From NCBI RefSeq assembly GCF_022549775.1, contig NZ_JAKZGP010000010.1, positions 1 to 64,000 of the forward strand: a DNA stretch of 64,000 nt, given 5' to 3'. Shown piece by piece: positions 47,834 to 57,226 of the stretch. The position numbers and the translations under genes are program-made. Every line of letters begins with the position of its first letter. Position 1 is the stretch's first letter. The DNA comes from Belliella filtrata. Its GTDB lineage: Bacteria; Bacteroidota; Bacteroidia; Cytophagales; Cyclobacteriaceae. The notes below the pieces were generated by a model, which was not told where the DNA came from, made no database searches, and saw only the letters and a list, made by a program, of their open reading frames with translations.

Positions 47834-48346
47834 TTATTCAATCGAAACTATTTTGTTTTTCCTTGTAGAATAAATCACTTTTGTTTTTCCTTTAAAATCT
47901 GAGTAATCAATTGTGTATATGTCTTTTGAAAAAATAATTTTCATACAATTCTGCGGAGTTAATCCTTTTTCAAGAGATGAGGTTGTTGTTGAAATATCTT
48001 TTAATATTTTATCTAAAGACTGTTCTTGTTCCGGTTGAATAGCTCCGATTAGTGCAATTCCAAGAATCATTGCACACACACTCAAATTAGTAAATAAAAT
48101 AGCTTTCGCATTTGAAATTTCGGTTTTAATAGTCAATATGGATTTGCCAAATCCTATTAATGATAAAATAATAGTTATAACCAAAAACAGGGAACTAAAG
48201 TAATTCGTCCATATAAACGGGGTTTCTTGAAATACTAAAAATGCAATTTGACCAGCAAGAATAGTTGAAGCCAAAGAAATTACAACCTTATTGTAATCAA
48301 TAACCATTTTATAGGCTTCTAAGACATTGTTTTTCGGTTCAGTCAT
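47834..48346 (-). CDS. Hypothetical three-helix membrane protein, 170 aa
   Basis: I start this gene at the ATG at 48346 (MTEPKNNVLEAYKM), two bases after the stop of the upstream gene; an earlier ATG would overlap that gene. Three hydrophobic helices (about 18-38, 44-67 and 78-100) are followed by a soluble tail of about 65 residues ending KNKIVSIE. No family is recognised. Tight coupling to the 118-aa gene suggests a two-component unit, possibly effector and regulator. Confidence 0.6.
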   Translation of the reverse strand: MTEPKNNVLEAYKMVIDYNKVVISLASTILAGQIAFLVFQETPFIWTNYFSSLFLVITIILSLIGFGKSILTIKTEISNAKAILFTNLSVCAMILGIALIGAIQPEQEQSLDKILKDISTTTSSLEKGLTPQNCMKIIFSKDIYTIDYSDFKGKTKVIYSTRKNKIVSIE

Positions 48347-48348
48347 AA

Positions 48349-48705
48349 TTATACTTCTTTTGGTACAAAGCACCATTTTTCAATTGTTCTTGAAAGAGAG
48401 TGCCATATTTCCCAAGATGTGATTTTGCGGTCTCTTCTCCTTCTATAGCTTCTTAACCTTCCGTATGCAATTATGTCATTTAGTGCTTCAGGAACTAATG
48501 AGATTGCCCGTTCTTGAGATGCTTCGTAGTTAAAGTTTTCTCTTTGCCAAGTTGAAGATGGATCTTCTTGAATATTCTCAACAACTTCAACAACAAAGTC
48601 AATTGCTTTTGGCGAAATGGAATATTCTCCTCCAAGTTCATTCTGAAGTCTAATCCATTCTTTTATTTGTCTATTTACTTGCTCTCTTATGATTTCTTTC
48701 TTCAT
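48349..48705 (-). CDS. Hypothetical protein, 118 aa
   Basis: This soluble, helical, charged protein (starts MKKEIIREQVNRQIKEWIRL, with an arginine-rich stretch LRSYRRRRDRK near 85) could contact nucleic acid. It is the first gene of a pair with the 170-aa membrane protein. Family not recognised. Confidence 0.6.
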   Translation of the reverse strand: MKKEIIREQVNRQIKEWIRLQNELGGEYSISPKAIDFVVEVVENIQEDPSSTWQRENFNYEASQERAISLVPEALNDIIAYGRLRSYRRRRDRKITSWEIWHSLSRTIEKWCFVPKEV

Positions 48706-48769
48706 TGTTAATATTTTTTTCGGATCACTACCAACGATTTCTCTATGCCATAATGGCGTCTATATCCGA

Positions 48770-49048
48770 ATTATCTCCAAACATAACAATTCCAATCACA
48801 ACATAAAATACCAACAACAGGGTATTTTTCAAGTTAAAAACAAAAAAAAGCCCTATTCTAGAGGATTTCAAAAAATTCACGGTGATAATAACATCTTTTT
48901 GTTTCTTTCTCTTTTACTACAAATCGTTTCTTGCAGGCAGGAACGAATTTCGAGAGAGCCAACGATGACAATAGCGAGGGATCATTCACAATTCTTGATT
49001 TTTAGGTTACTTTTTTGTTCAAGTAAAAGGTAAAACACCCCATCCTCA
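48770..49048. repeat. Extended non-coding repeat, copy 1, with terminator stem
   Basis: This segment is similar over nearly its whole length to 62910-63180 (shared ACATAAAATACCAACAACAG, AAAAAAAGCCC, GAATTTCGAG). It contains the stem AAAATACC (48805-48812) / GGTATTTT (48821-48828). In both places it runs directly into an R repeat. No ORF is convincing. Confidence 0.65.
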
Positions 49049-49049
49049 C

Positions 49050-49170
49050 ATAACAAGTCCTTCACCCTCCAGTTGTCAGTTAACAGCCACTAGACAAAAT
49101 CCCTGATAGATGAATGCATCAATCAGGGATTTTTTTGAGGGCTTTTGGCTAGTGGGCTAAATGTTATAGC
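49050..49170. repeat. Palindromic repeat R3
   Basis: This is a well-preserved nested palindrome. An inner stem AAATCCCTGAT / ATCAGGGATTT surrounds GATGAATGCATC, and an outer stem GCCACTAGAC / CTAGTGGGC follows. It ends 17 bases before the stop of the OLD-family gene at 49187. It matches R4 closely over about 100 bases. Confidence 0.75.
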
Positions 49171-49186
49171 CAGTTTTTTCTTCTAT

Positions 49187-51109
49187 TTAAAATAGTTTTT
49201 TTAAATTGTCTATCCAGTCAGGAACAATATATTCATCATTCATTTTTGAAACATATTTATTCGCAAAATCAAATTTATTGTTTCCAGCATTGAAAAAATT
49301 CTCTAGTATCTTTTGCTTGCTTAATGAAAGGTCTAATGCATAATAGCTTGCATCTTCTGTTGGCTCGCTAATATCTTTAATGATATTTTCCAATTCAGGA
49401 AATGTTTCTCTAAATTCTAAAAGTGTCTCAAAAAAAAGGTTGCCATTTAGGGCATCTTCAATTTCTGTTTTAGGTGAAACTGGATTAGAATCTATTTTAA
49501 CTAAAACCGTCTTTTTATCCTTCTCAATATTTACGATGCGAAAACAAAGTAGATTTTTTAATTCGTCTCTTGTAGGATACTGAACCAATTCCGCATCTGT
49601 ATCCGACACCAAAATAACCTTGCCTTGAATTTCCTTTTTGAAATCTTCATAAGCCACCTGAAGATTATTATAGATTCGTTTGATTTCAGTAGCACCGCCA
49701 ACTGGTATAATTCTTAGTTTTTTATCCTTCTTAATGTCAGCAAAATATTTTTCAAAATAAATTTTCTCAGATGAACCTTCACAAATAAGCCAATTAAAAG
49801 GTTCATTCGTCAAAATACTCGTCACAACTGACTGTGTAAAATCATTAATGCTTTTTAATCTTATATCATATGGTAGTTTACCTTTAGAACTTTTAACTGC
49901 TTGTTTAACTTCTTCACGATAACTACTCACACTAACAAGATCGAAAAGATGTCCCTTTTCATTTTTTGAAATTACGCAAACACTCCCTTCTTCAACGGTT
50001 GGGATAAATCCATACCAATGTGTTGTAAAGATAAGTTGTTTGCACAATAGGCTTAATTCAAAGAGTTTATTGAACTGGTCATAACAAGCTGACATATGAA
50101 GCGAGGATTCAGGTTCATCTATCGCAAGAATAATTTTGTTGGTATCCTTTCGATAACTTTTAAGAAAATGATATGCTAATTCAATTATTGCTTTTTGCTT
50201 TTCCCCTGAACTAAGTACAGACATTTCGAGCCAATGACCACTTTCACTTTTATGTAATTTCCGTATTTTGAAATATGCTTCAACTATAAGCTTATAAACA
50301 TCGTGTTTTCTCAAGTTTACTTGTCTCTCTCCAACCGTGCGAAATGAGTAATCTTCTAGAACGGTCGTCAAGCTTTCTATAAAGGAGTTCAAATTTTGAT
50401 TTATCTCTTGAATCTTTGACTGGGGTACACATTTTTCAACAATTTCTGTTAAAGTCTCACCCATAAGTGATTGTATTTCCTTTGTCTCTAACTGTGTGAA
50501 ATTATCTGGGTCAATATCTTTAGGGATATAAATGTATTCTATTAAACCTTTAAGCTCAGTTAGTAATGGTTCAAATAATTTTATTTGTTCATCATTTATG
50601 CCATGTTGGACTTTATCAAAATCTTCTATAAAAAGTTCACCAAGTTTTTTTGTATTGAAAAAACTTAAACTCACGTTATTGTCGTGTGTAATACCTATAG
50701 GGAGTAACAAACAGTTTTCTTGATTATAGTTTCTTTTCAATATAGCTAATTGTTCAGAGAATGTTTTAAATTGGTCTCTATTTTGAGATAGAATATCAGA
50801 TTCTTCTAAACCCCAAACATAATCACTTAGTTTTTTTGCAATGTCAATATTTTCAAAAAGGGCTTCTTCAATTTTAAACAAAAAAACGGGAACAATATGT
50901 GGTCTTGTCGTGACAACGCCACTTTTCTTTGTAACTATATTATAATTCCATTGTCTTAAATTAAAAAAACAATCGAGGGCTTCTAATATTGAGCTTTTTC
51001 CAATTCCATTATTACCGACAAGTCCATTAAACGTTTGTCCAAAAGTCAGAGGTAAATAGTTTATACCTGAGTATGTTTTAATATTTCTTACAATTGTTCC
51101 TATAATCAT
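49187..51109 (-). CDS. OLD-family ATPase with TOPRIM nuclease domain
   Basis: This 640-residue protein has an N-terminal ABC/SMC-like ATPase (Walker A VGNNGIGKSSILEA near 34-47, signature LSSGEKQKA near 302, Walker B ILAIDEPESSLH near 326, TTHWYGF near 367) and a C-terminal TOPRIM domain (acidic LICEGSSEKIYFEKY near 441, VSDTDAE near 505). OLD proteins are ATP-controlled DNA nucleases, several of which defend against phage, often with a UvrD-like partner (Gabija). No such helicase is adjacent here; the nearest is at 63397. The gene sits alone between palindromic units. Confidence 0.88.
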   Translation of the reverse strand: MIIGTIVRNIKTYSGINYLPLTFGQTFNGLVGNNGIGKSSILEALDCFFNLRQWNYNIVTKKSGVVTTRPHIVPVFLFKIEEALFENIDIAKKLSDYVWGLEESDILSQNRDQFKTFSEQLAILKRNYNQENCLLLPIGITHDNNVSLSFFNTKKLGELFIEDFDKVQHGINDEQIKLFEPLLTELKGLIEYIYIPKDIDPDNFTQLETKEIQSLMGETLTEIVEKCVPQSKIQEINQNLNSFIESLTTVLEDYSFRTVGERQVNLRKHDVYKLIVEAYFKIRKLHKSESGHWLEMSVLSSGEKQKAIIELAYHFLKSYRKDTNKIILAIDEPESSLHMSACYDQFNKLFELSLLCKQLIFTTHWYGFIPTVEEGSVCVISKNEKGHLFDLVSVSSYREEVKQAVKSSKGKLPYDIRLKSINDFTQSVVTSILTNEPFNWLICEGSSEKIYFEKYFADIKKDKKLRIIPVGGATEIKRIYNNLQVAYEDFKKEIQGKVILVSDTDAELVQYPTRDELKNLLCFRIVNIEKDKKTVLVKIDSNPVSPKTEIEDALNGNLFFETLLEFRETFPELENIIKDISEPTEDASYYALDLSLSKQKILENFFNAGNNKFDFANKYVSKMNDEYIVPDWIDNLKKLF

Positions 51110-51153
51110 TCGGGTGTGTTTTTTAAAATTCTGACTAACGCAAAGAAAATCGC

Positions 51154-52565
51154 TTAATTTGGGCTCAATTCGAGGCCTAAATCCTCATTAGTCAGACCGA
51201 ATTTATCGATTTGTTTTTTTATTCTCTTAACTAAGCCCAACTTTCTTTTTTGGTCTAAATAAAGGTATCCCTCTGGGTTTATATAGGGTACACCTTTCAC
51301 TACCATATTCCATATAATCACTGCAAGCTTCCTTGCTGTGGCACTGATGGCTGAAACTCTCCCTTTTCTAAAGCTTATTCTCTGAAAGAAGTCCCTCAAG
51401 GGTATTGAGTCTTTCAGGTTTCCGATGGCATTGGCTGCATTCCTTAAGGCTATTTTAAGTCTGTTGCTTCCTTTCGGTATTTTGCTAGAAAGAACTTTAC
51501 CACCACTTACTTTATTGTTTGGGGCAAGCCTAAGCCAAGAAGCAAAGTGCTTGGCTGTTTTAAACTTCTTGATCCCCTCCATGCCTACTTCACTCATCAA
51601 TGCCAAAACTGTAGAAAAGCTCATCCCTTCAATCGCCAGAAGATCCGTGCCTTCAAACATCTGATAGGCTTTTAAATTCATATCGATATCTTTTGGTGTG
51701 TTTTTATTGACTCTTTTATGGGGCTTTGATTCTAGATAGTGCTCATGCTTATTACTATCTGAATCGATGATTTCATTCAGCTTTTTCTCTATCTCTTTAT
51801 CGCAATCCTCTATCTTCTTTTGAATATGGTCATATGTATCCAATTCCTGTTGAAGGGCAAATAGATAGTCTCTTCTTCCATTGGAATGGAGCGCTTTGGC
51901 GATTTCTTCCTCACTCTTTCTGCAATTCTTATGGCGAAGTGATGCAAGTTTATTTGGATCTGTTTCCCCTTCACAAATCGCCCTGATAATTAATAAACCT
52001 GTAAGTCCACAAATGTCATTTACAACCACGTCTAACCTCAGATATAGTAGTCTCAAATTCTTCTGCATTTTTTTGGATGTTGAAGCTGCCAAGTGCATCA
52101 GATTTGCTCTCTGACGACAATATGTCCGAAGTTCTTCGGCTGATCCATCTGGCAAAAAACTACTTGTCAAAAGACCTAAGGTGTGCAATTTCTGAATCCA
52201 TTGGCAGTCTTTAACATCTGTCTTTTTACCTTTGATATTTTTGGTGAACTTACCATTGCATAAAATCAAATGAAACCCTTTTGAAAGCAGTATAGCATAG
52301 AGGTTTTGCCAATAAGTACCTGTACTTTCAATAGCTATGGTTTTTGCACTCTTTTCCTTCAACCAGTCTGCCATCGCAAGTAAATCTTGATTGAATACCC
52401 CAAACTCCCGAACATCCTGTTCGGACTGACCCACTGCAACCCAGTGGGAACGACTACCAACATCACATGCGAAGCATTCATCGACACCAATTAAAAATAT
52501 CACTAGGAGATAATTCCCGCAGCCTGTGGATTGATGACTTCCATTGAGATAGATTCCTGTTCCAT
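51154..52565 (-). pseudogene. IS110-family DEDD transposase, disrupted near its start
   Basis: The native start (ATG at 52565, MEQESISMEV) is followed by 47 extra bases at 52466-52512 that bring in a TAG and shift the frame. An overlapping frame allows a 506-residue ORF, but its first 80 residues are not transposase. After the insertion the catalytic domain is intact (DVGSRSHWVAVG, AIESTGTYW), as is the C-terminal Transposase_20 domain (FASWLRLAPNNKVSGG). Without an in-frame start, the enzyme is probably not made. Confidence 0.8.
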
Positions 52566-52760
52566 ATCCTTTTAATTTTAGGCTCTTTGGAGATGTGCTT
52601 TTGGCAAGGAAATATTTTGAACGGGGTATGTGACTTTTTAAAGACTGATCCGCAACTGAAATCATCGCAAGCATCCCAACCAGGATTCTGACCGTGCTTG
52701 CTGATTGCTCAGGAGCGACAGTTTAAAAATCGGCCTTTCAAAGAGCTTCACTAAGATAAA
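52566..52760 (-). ncRNA. Candidate IS110 bridge RNA region, copy 1
   Basis: The non-coding left end of this IS110 copy is strongly similar to that of copy 2 (56820-56990): shared GATGTGCTTTTGGC, GAACGGGGTAT, CTTTTTAAAGAC and CTGAAATCATCGCAAGCA. It differs in two short internal blocks (around 52680-52730). Conserved scaffold with variable loops is what a bridge RNA with different target/donor loops would show. This is inference from two copies. Confidence 0.4.
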
Positions 52761-52825
52761 AAAAAGATGTGATGATGTGAATTCCACGTTAGCTCTGAAA
52801 GTAAATTTGTTTCATATATGGAGGA

Positions 52826-53050
52826 TTCTGACTAACGTAAAGAAAATCGCTTAATTTAGGCTCAATTCGAGCCCTAAATCCTCATTAGTCAGACCTAATT
52901 TATCAATTTGTTTTTTTATTCTATTAACTAAGCCCAATTTTATTCATTAAGATTATATTTCAATGGTATTCATGAATGCTTTGCATTTGTTTTTTTGATC
53001 CAAGAAAAGATCCCAACCCTTCGGGATTTTCATAAGGAATACCTTTTACC
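52826..53050 (-). mobile_element. IS110 3'-end remnant
   Basis: About 225 bases match the right end of the IS110 copies: TTCTGACTAACG, AAATCGCTTAATTT, TCCTCATTAGTCAGACC, AACTAAGCCCAA, CCTTCGGGATTTTCAT. The coding frame is broken. It is directly followed by the IS91-type fragment, suggesting one element inserted in the other. Confidence 0.8.
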
Positions 53051-53071
53051 ACCATGTTCCTCAGACGGTTT

Positions 53072-53353
53072 TGCTTACATATCTTGCCTCCAATGTTTGT
53101 AAAAATCAGGCACTATGGCTTCCTCTCCCGAAGAAACAAAGAAGAACTCAGAGCTTTCCAGCAAGAGCAGGGTATCAACTCAGCATGTGTTCAAAAAGAA
53201 AAACATGGAGACCCACTCTATTTCCAGGAAGATTACAACATCACCATCTGTCCCTGCTGCCATATGGGAAAACTCATAACCATTCGTTACTTCCCCGCAA
53301 ACGCACCCCCGCCAACCATCAACAACAAACTCAAAGCAAATGCAAAAACATAA
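53072..53353 (+). pseudogene. IS91-type (Y2) transposase C-terminal fragment
   Basis: The frame reads FVKIRHYGFLSRRNKEELRA and later ITICPCCHMGKLITIRYFP, ending at 53353. This is the C-terminal part of a rolling-circle IS91-like transposase, including the RHYGFLS signature and a terminal zinc-binding CPCC. The replication-initiator tyrosines and the N-terminus are missing. It is the only clear coding remnant on the plus strand between 30.6 kb and the end of the window. Confidence 0.75.
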
Positions 53354-53564
53354 AAAACAACTCATGAGAGCAAAGGAAAACTATTGGCTAAAAGACATTC
53401 AGACACTGAAAAAACAATAAACAACGGAGCAGAAGGCTCCCAAAAAAAGATAGCAGTCAATTACTGCTATCACAAACACCTCTAAGAAACCAGATTTTTT
53501 AACCATCAGGAACCACTCCAAACTTTTAATCCCCATAGCTAAATCTCCTCTCAACGCCGCGTAG

Positions 53565-53632
53565 TCCCGAGCTATCGGGATCAACAGGGGCTAATTCCGA
53601 AATTCCGCTGCGCTTCACTTCGGTTTAGCCCT
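53565..53632. repeat. Palindromes downstream of the PD-(D/E)XK gene
   Basis: TCCCGAGCTATCGGGA (53565-53580) is a near-perfect micro-palindrome of the window's CCGAT family. Next to it, GGGCTA-n-CCGAA (53588-53601) pairs with TTCGG-n-TAGCCC (53619-53631). TATTAGTGGCTG follows, 20 bases before the stop at 53663. The spacer 53354-53564 has no gene. Confidence 0.6.
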
Positions 53633-53662
53633 TATATATTAGTGGCTGCCCTTATTTTCTCT

Positions 53663-55354
53663 TCAGTCTTCAAATGTTTCATCTGTTAAAATTAATGGCT
53701 TTCTAAAATATGGATGTCTAACCATCATAAACATTTCGTCTTCTCCGTCTTCGTCAATTATATATAAATCTGGATATTCGTATTTCCCGTCAATAAAGTC
53801 TGCAAATTGTTTTAATGTAATAGCTTTAAAATGTCCATTGAACATATAAAAAGTAGGTGTGTTTATAATAAATATACCTTCAACTTCATAATCCTTCAAA
53901 TCAATATCCGACTTTTTATAAACGATACTTAAATGTTCTTCTAGAACGTTCAGATTCTTGGAAATCCAATCCGTTTTTTTATTAAGTTTTGTTTCATAAG
54001 ATTTATTGGGCTTGTCTAAATTTATAAATAGCGAATAGTCCATTCTATAGCCAACTGCTTCATATCTTGCTCTATTGTATTTGGCGTCAGCAACGTATAT
54101 TTTTTTATTGTTTGGGTTAATTACTATCAAGTCAATTTCACCAGCAATTTCATTGTCGATGTTAACATTATTCTTATTGCCAGTCTGCTTAAACGATTTT
54201 ATGTTTCGGCAATATAGAAATCCCTTACTTTTTACGATTTCTTCAATTTTATCTTCCAGAATTTTATCGTGTTCATTACCTTTTTTCGTTATAAACGATT
54301 GAATGCACTTTAAACTCAACCATTCATCAAACATTGCATTCCAATGAATGGCATTTGTAGCTAAAACCATCATACTTTCAGCAAACTTTTGTTTGCCTAC
54401 TAATGCTCTTTCAGAACCGCCAACATTGTAAACTAAAATCGGTCTAAACATATATCGTTTTGTTGAATGTGGTTTTAGTATAGCATCTTCGATAGTCAAT
54501 TTATTAGCTCTTGATATTGTAAGTCCAGCATAAAAAGTTTCAGCCAAGTCACTACTAATGCCATAATTACCAACAAGATTTAATGGTAGGACGCTGGGTT
54601 CAATTGTTTGTAAATCGGGTGCTTGTGGGCTGTGGTGTTTTTGAATTTCAAAAATTATTCCACCCGCAAAGTCAATTTCAATTTTGAAACATTCTTCAAT
54701 TTTGGCTCGAAGTTCATAAATCGCTTGTTCATCAAAAGTTCCACTTTTATAATCTTCAATAAGCATAGGAAACAACTGTTGATACGTTTTACCGTAATGG
54801 TATTGCCAATCTATTACAAGAAGTCTTTTTTCATCAAAAGAAATTTGGTGACATTCTTCTACCATTTTTTGGAATGCAATGTTATCTGCAAGGGCATAAA
54901 TCCAAGTTCCCAAATAAATAAGTTCTTGGATTTTATCGTCCATTTCAAAAACTTCGCTACCACTTTTCGGAAATGTTCCCCAATCTAAATCAAAGTCACA
55001 TCCTTGTTCGAGAATTAATTTTAAAATTCTCCGATACATTGCAAACTCACTTTCAGCAATTAAATCAAGTTTAAATCCACTTAAAGTCTTTATATAAATT
55101 TCAATTGATTGTTCGTGCAGCCAATGAACATATAGAAAAAATGTGAGTTTCTTTTCTGTTGAAATTAGTTGCCTAAAACTTTGTGTTAAAAAATTAAATC
55201 CGTCAAGAAGAATTTGTTCAACCTTGTTATGGTCACTGAAGTGTTCATTGCCGTGTTTTTCGATTAAATATGCAGACAACGCTCCCCAATGCTTGTCTCT
55301 TGCAGCATAGTCGAAACTGATTACTATTTTATTGTCAATCTTAATTCTTGGCAT
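53663..55354 (-). CDS. Hypothetical protein with PD-(D/E)XK-like nuclease motif
   Basis: This 563-residue protein is not of a family I can name. The C-terminal third contains GEIDLIVINP (near 402) followed by KKIYVADAKYNRARYE (near 415-430), the D-(x)n-D-x-K spacing of PD-(D/E)XK nucleases. The N-terminal part is helical and the middle holds RYMFRPILVYNVGG. The gene stands alone, bracketed by IS110-derived sequences in the same orientation, with palindromes at its 3' end. A restriction or defence role is likely but unproven. Confidence 0.7.
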   Translation of the reverse strand: MPRIKIDNKIVISFDYAARDKHWGALSAYLIEKHGNEHFSDHNKVEQILLDGFNFLTQSFRQLISTEKKLTFFLYVHWLHEQSIEIYIKTLSGFKLDLIAESEFAMYRRILKLILEQGCDFDLDWGTFPKSGSEVFEMDDKIQELIYLGTWIYALADNIAFQKMVEECHQISFDEKRLLVIDWQYHYGKTYQQLFPMLIEDYKSGTFDEQAIYELRAKIEECFKIEIDFAGGIIFEIQKHHSPQAPDLQTIEPSVLPLNLVGNYGISSDLAETFYAGLTISRANKLTIEDAILKPHSTKRYMFRPILVYNVGGSERALVGKQKFAESMMVLATNAIHWNAMFDEWLSLKCIQSFITKKGNEHDKILEDKIEEIVKSKGFLYCRNIKSFKQTGNKNNVNIDNEIAGEIDLIVINPNNKKIYVADAKYNRARYEAVGYRMDYSLFINLDKPNKSYETKLNKKTDWISKNLNVLEEHLSIVYKKSDIDLKDYEVEGIFIINTPTFYMFNGHFKAITLKQFADFIDGKYEYPDLYIIDEDGEDEMFMMVRHPYFRKPLILTDETFED

Positions 55355-55410
55355 TTTATTGTCTGTTTATGCTGTCGCCATAGGGTTTTGACTAACGCAA
55401 AGAAAATCGC

Positions 55411-56815
55411 TTAATTTGGGCTCAATTCGAGGCCTAAATCCTCATTAGTCAGACCGAATTTATCAATTTGTTTTTTTATTCTCTTAACTAAGCCCAACTT
55501 TCTTTTTTGATCCAAGAAAAGATAGCCTTCGGGATTTTCATATGGAATTCCTTTTACGACCATTCCGATAAATCGGAACAGGTCATTCCAAATGATGACT
55601 GCAAGCTTTCTTTCTGTGGCGCTGATGGCAGATATTCTACCTTTTCTATAGCTTATCCTCTGAAAGAAGTCCCTCAACGGAGTTGAATCCTTCAAATTCC
55701 CAATGGCATTTGCAGCATTTCTCAAGGCTATTTTAAGTCTGTTGCTCCCTTTTGGCACTTTACTAGACAATACTTTGCCACCACTTACTTTATTGTTTGG
55801 GGCAAGCCTAAGCCATGAAGCAAAGTGCTTGGCTGTTTTAAACTTCTTGATCCCTTCCATCCCTACTTCACTCATCAATGCCAAAACCGTAGAAAAGCTT
55901 CCCGATCACGGGACAAGCTATCCCTTCAATCGCCAGAAGATCCGTGCCCTCAAACATCTGATAGGCTTTTAAATTCATATCAATATCTTTTGGCGTGTTT
56001 TTATTTACTCTTTTATGGGGCTTTGATTCGAGATAGTGCTCATGCTTATTACTATCTGAATCGATGATTTCATTCAGCTTTTTCTCTATCTCTTTATCGC
56101 AATCCTCTATCTTCTTTTGAATATGGTCATATGTATCCAATTCCTGTTGAAGGGCAAATAGATAGTCTTTTCTTCCATTGGAATGGAGCGCTTTGGCGAT
56201 TTCTTCCTCACTCTTTCTGCAATTCTTGTGGCGAAGTGATGCAAGTTTATTTTGATCTGTTTCCCCTTCACAAATCGCCCTGATAATTAATAAACCTGTA
56301 AGTCCACAAATGTCATTTACAACTACATCCAATCGGAAGTTTAATAGCCTTAGATATTTCTGCATTTTCTTTGATGCTGCAGCAGCTGAATGAAGTAAAT
56401 TTGATCAGTGTCTGCAGTGAGTCCTTAACTCCTCTGTCTGTCCATCAGGCAAAAAACTTCCAGTTAATAACCCCAATGTATGTAGTTTTTGGATCCACTG
56501 ACAGTCCATGACATCACTCTTTTTTCCTTTGATATTCTTGGTGAACTTACCATTACAGAGTATCAGATGGAATCCCCGTGAAAGTAATACGGCATAGAGA
56601 TTTTGCCAATAGGTACCAGTACTTTCCATTGCTATAGTCCTCACATTCCTTTCCTTCAACCAATCTGCCATAGCAAACAAATCCTGGTTGAATACCCCAA
56701 ATTCCCGAACATCATGCTCGGTTTGACCTACTGCTACCCAGTGGGGGCGACTGCCGACGTCAATTCCCGCAGCCTGCGGTTTGACGACTTCCATGGAGAT
56801 AGATTCTTGTTCCAT
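55411..56815 (-). pseudogene. IS110-family DEDD transposase, three pieces
   Basis: The true start is ATG at 56815 (MEQESISMEVVKPQAAGIDVGS). The frame is broken by TGA where copy 1 has an arginine (HCRH*SN, 56402), then by a 20-base insertion at 55900 that moves the frame. The remaining part ends ELSPN at 55411. RuvC-like DEDD residues and the SGG serine region are still readable. This start shows where copy 1 should begin. Confidence 0.9.
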
Positions 56816-56819
56816 TTGA

Positions 56820-56992
56820 TTAAGAATTGATAGATCTCTCAGGGGATGTGCTTTTGGCTAGAAAATATTCTGAACGGGGTATCTGGCTTTTTAAAGACAA
56901 ATCCGCCACTGAAATCATCGCAAGCAGACCAACCAGAATGACGCCCGTGCTCTTCGATTACTCGAGGGCAACATTTCTTAAATCGGCCTTGC
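56820..56992 (-). ncRNA. Candidate IS110 bridge RNA region, copy 2
   Basis: Conserved non-coding segment between the transposase start and the left end, similar to 52566-52760, with divergent blocks near 56930-56980. See copy 1. No experimental or covariance support is available here. Confidence 0.4.
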
Positions 56993-57085
56993 TGAGAGGC
57001 TATTAATTTACAAAAAATCTTGCCATTATGCTCTCATACGTTTGCTTACGAAATCAACTTTTTAAAAGTAGGGAGAATTTCATAC

Positions 57086-57216
57086 AACGTTTTGCTGCTT
57101 TGCGAAGGCGGGGATTTTTAGCACTAAACTTCATTAGATGCACAAAGTTTGAATTTAGCACTTCACTGTCATATAAGCACGAAGCCCCCGCTTTTGCAAA
57201 ACGGCTGTTGGTGGCT
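57086..57216. repeat. attC-like long palindrome, downstream of the OLD-family gene
   Basis: ACGTTTTG..GCGAAGGCGGGG (57090-57115) pairs with CCCCCGCTTTTGCAAAACG (57187-57205) around a loop. The outer ends are CATACAAC and GCTGTTGGTGG. The palindrome ends 11 bases before the stop at 57227. Arrangement and size (about 130 bases) resemble integron attC sites, though the classical core GTTRRRY is not matched exactly. Confidence 0.6.
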
Positions 57217-57226
57217 GGTGTTCTTG

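Larger units (their letters stand above)
51128..52760 (-). mobile_element. IS110-family element, copy 1 (inactivated)
   Basis: This element holds a DEDD-type transposase gene, a conserved upstream non-coding segment and a conserved right end (TTCTGACTAACGCAAAG with internal complement TTAGTCAGA about 50 bases further in). Compared with copy 2 it lacks the two micro-palindrome insertions but carries a 47-base insertion near the transposase start. The boundaries are estimated from where similarity between copies stops. IS110 elements insert without conventional terminal inverted repeats, guided by a bridge RNA. Confidence 0.75.
55388..56992 (-). mobile_element. IS110-family element, copy 2 (inactivated)
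   Basis: This copy has the same overall structure as copy 1. It contains two small palindromic insertions: about 21 bases at 55564-55586, in frame, adding seven residues DLFRFIG; and about 20 bases at 55900-55919, frame-shifting. It also has a nonsense codon at 56402-56404. The right end TTGACTAACGCAAAGAAAATCGC matches copy 1. Confidence 0.8.

Noticed and set aside
51154-52674. Intact 506-residue IS110 transposase
   Set aside because: The first 80 residues are an out-of-frame extension; copy 2 shows the native start, which is cut off by a 47-base insertion.
53071-53367. Alternative 98-residue plus-strand ORF
   Set aside because: Shadow frame of the IS91-type transposase fragment, which has the recognisable RHYGFLS and CPCC motifs.
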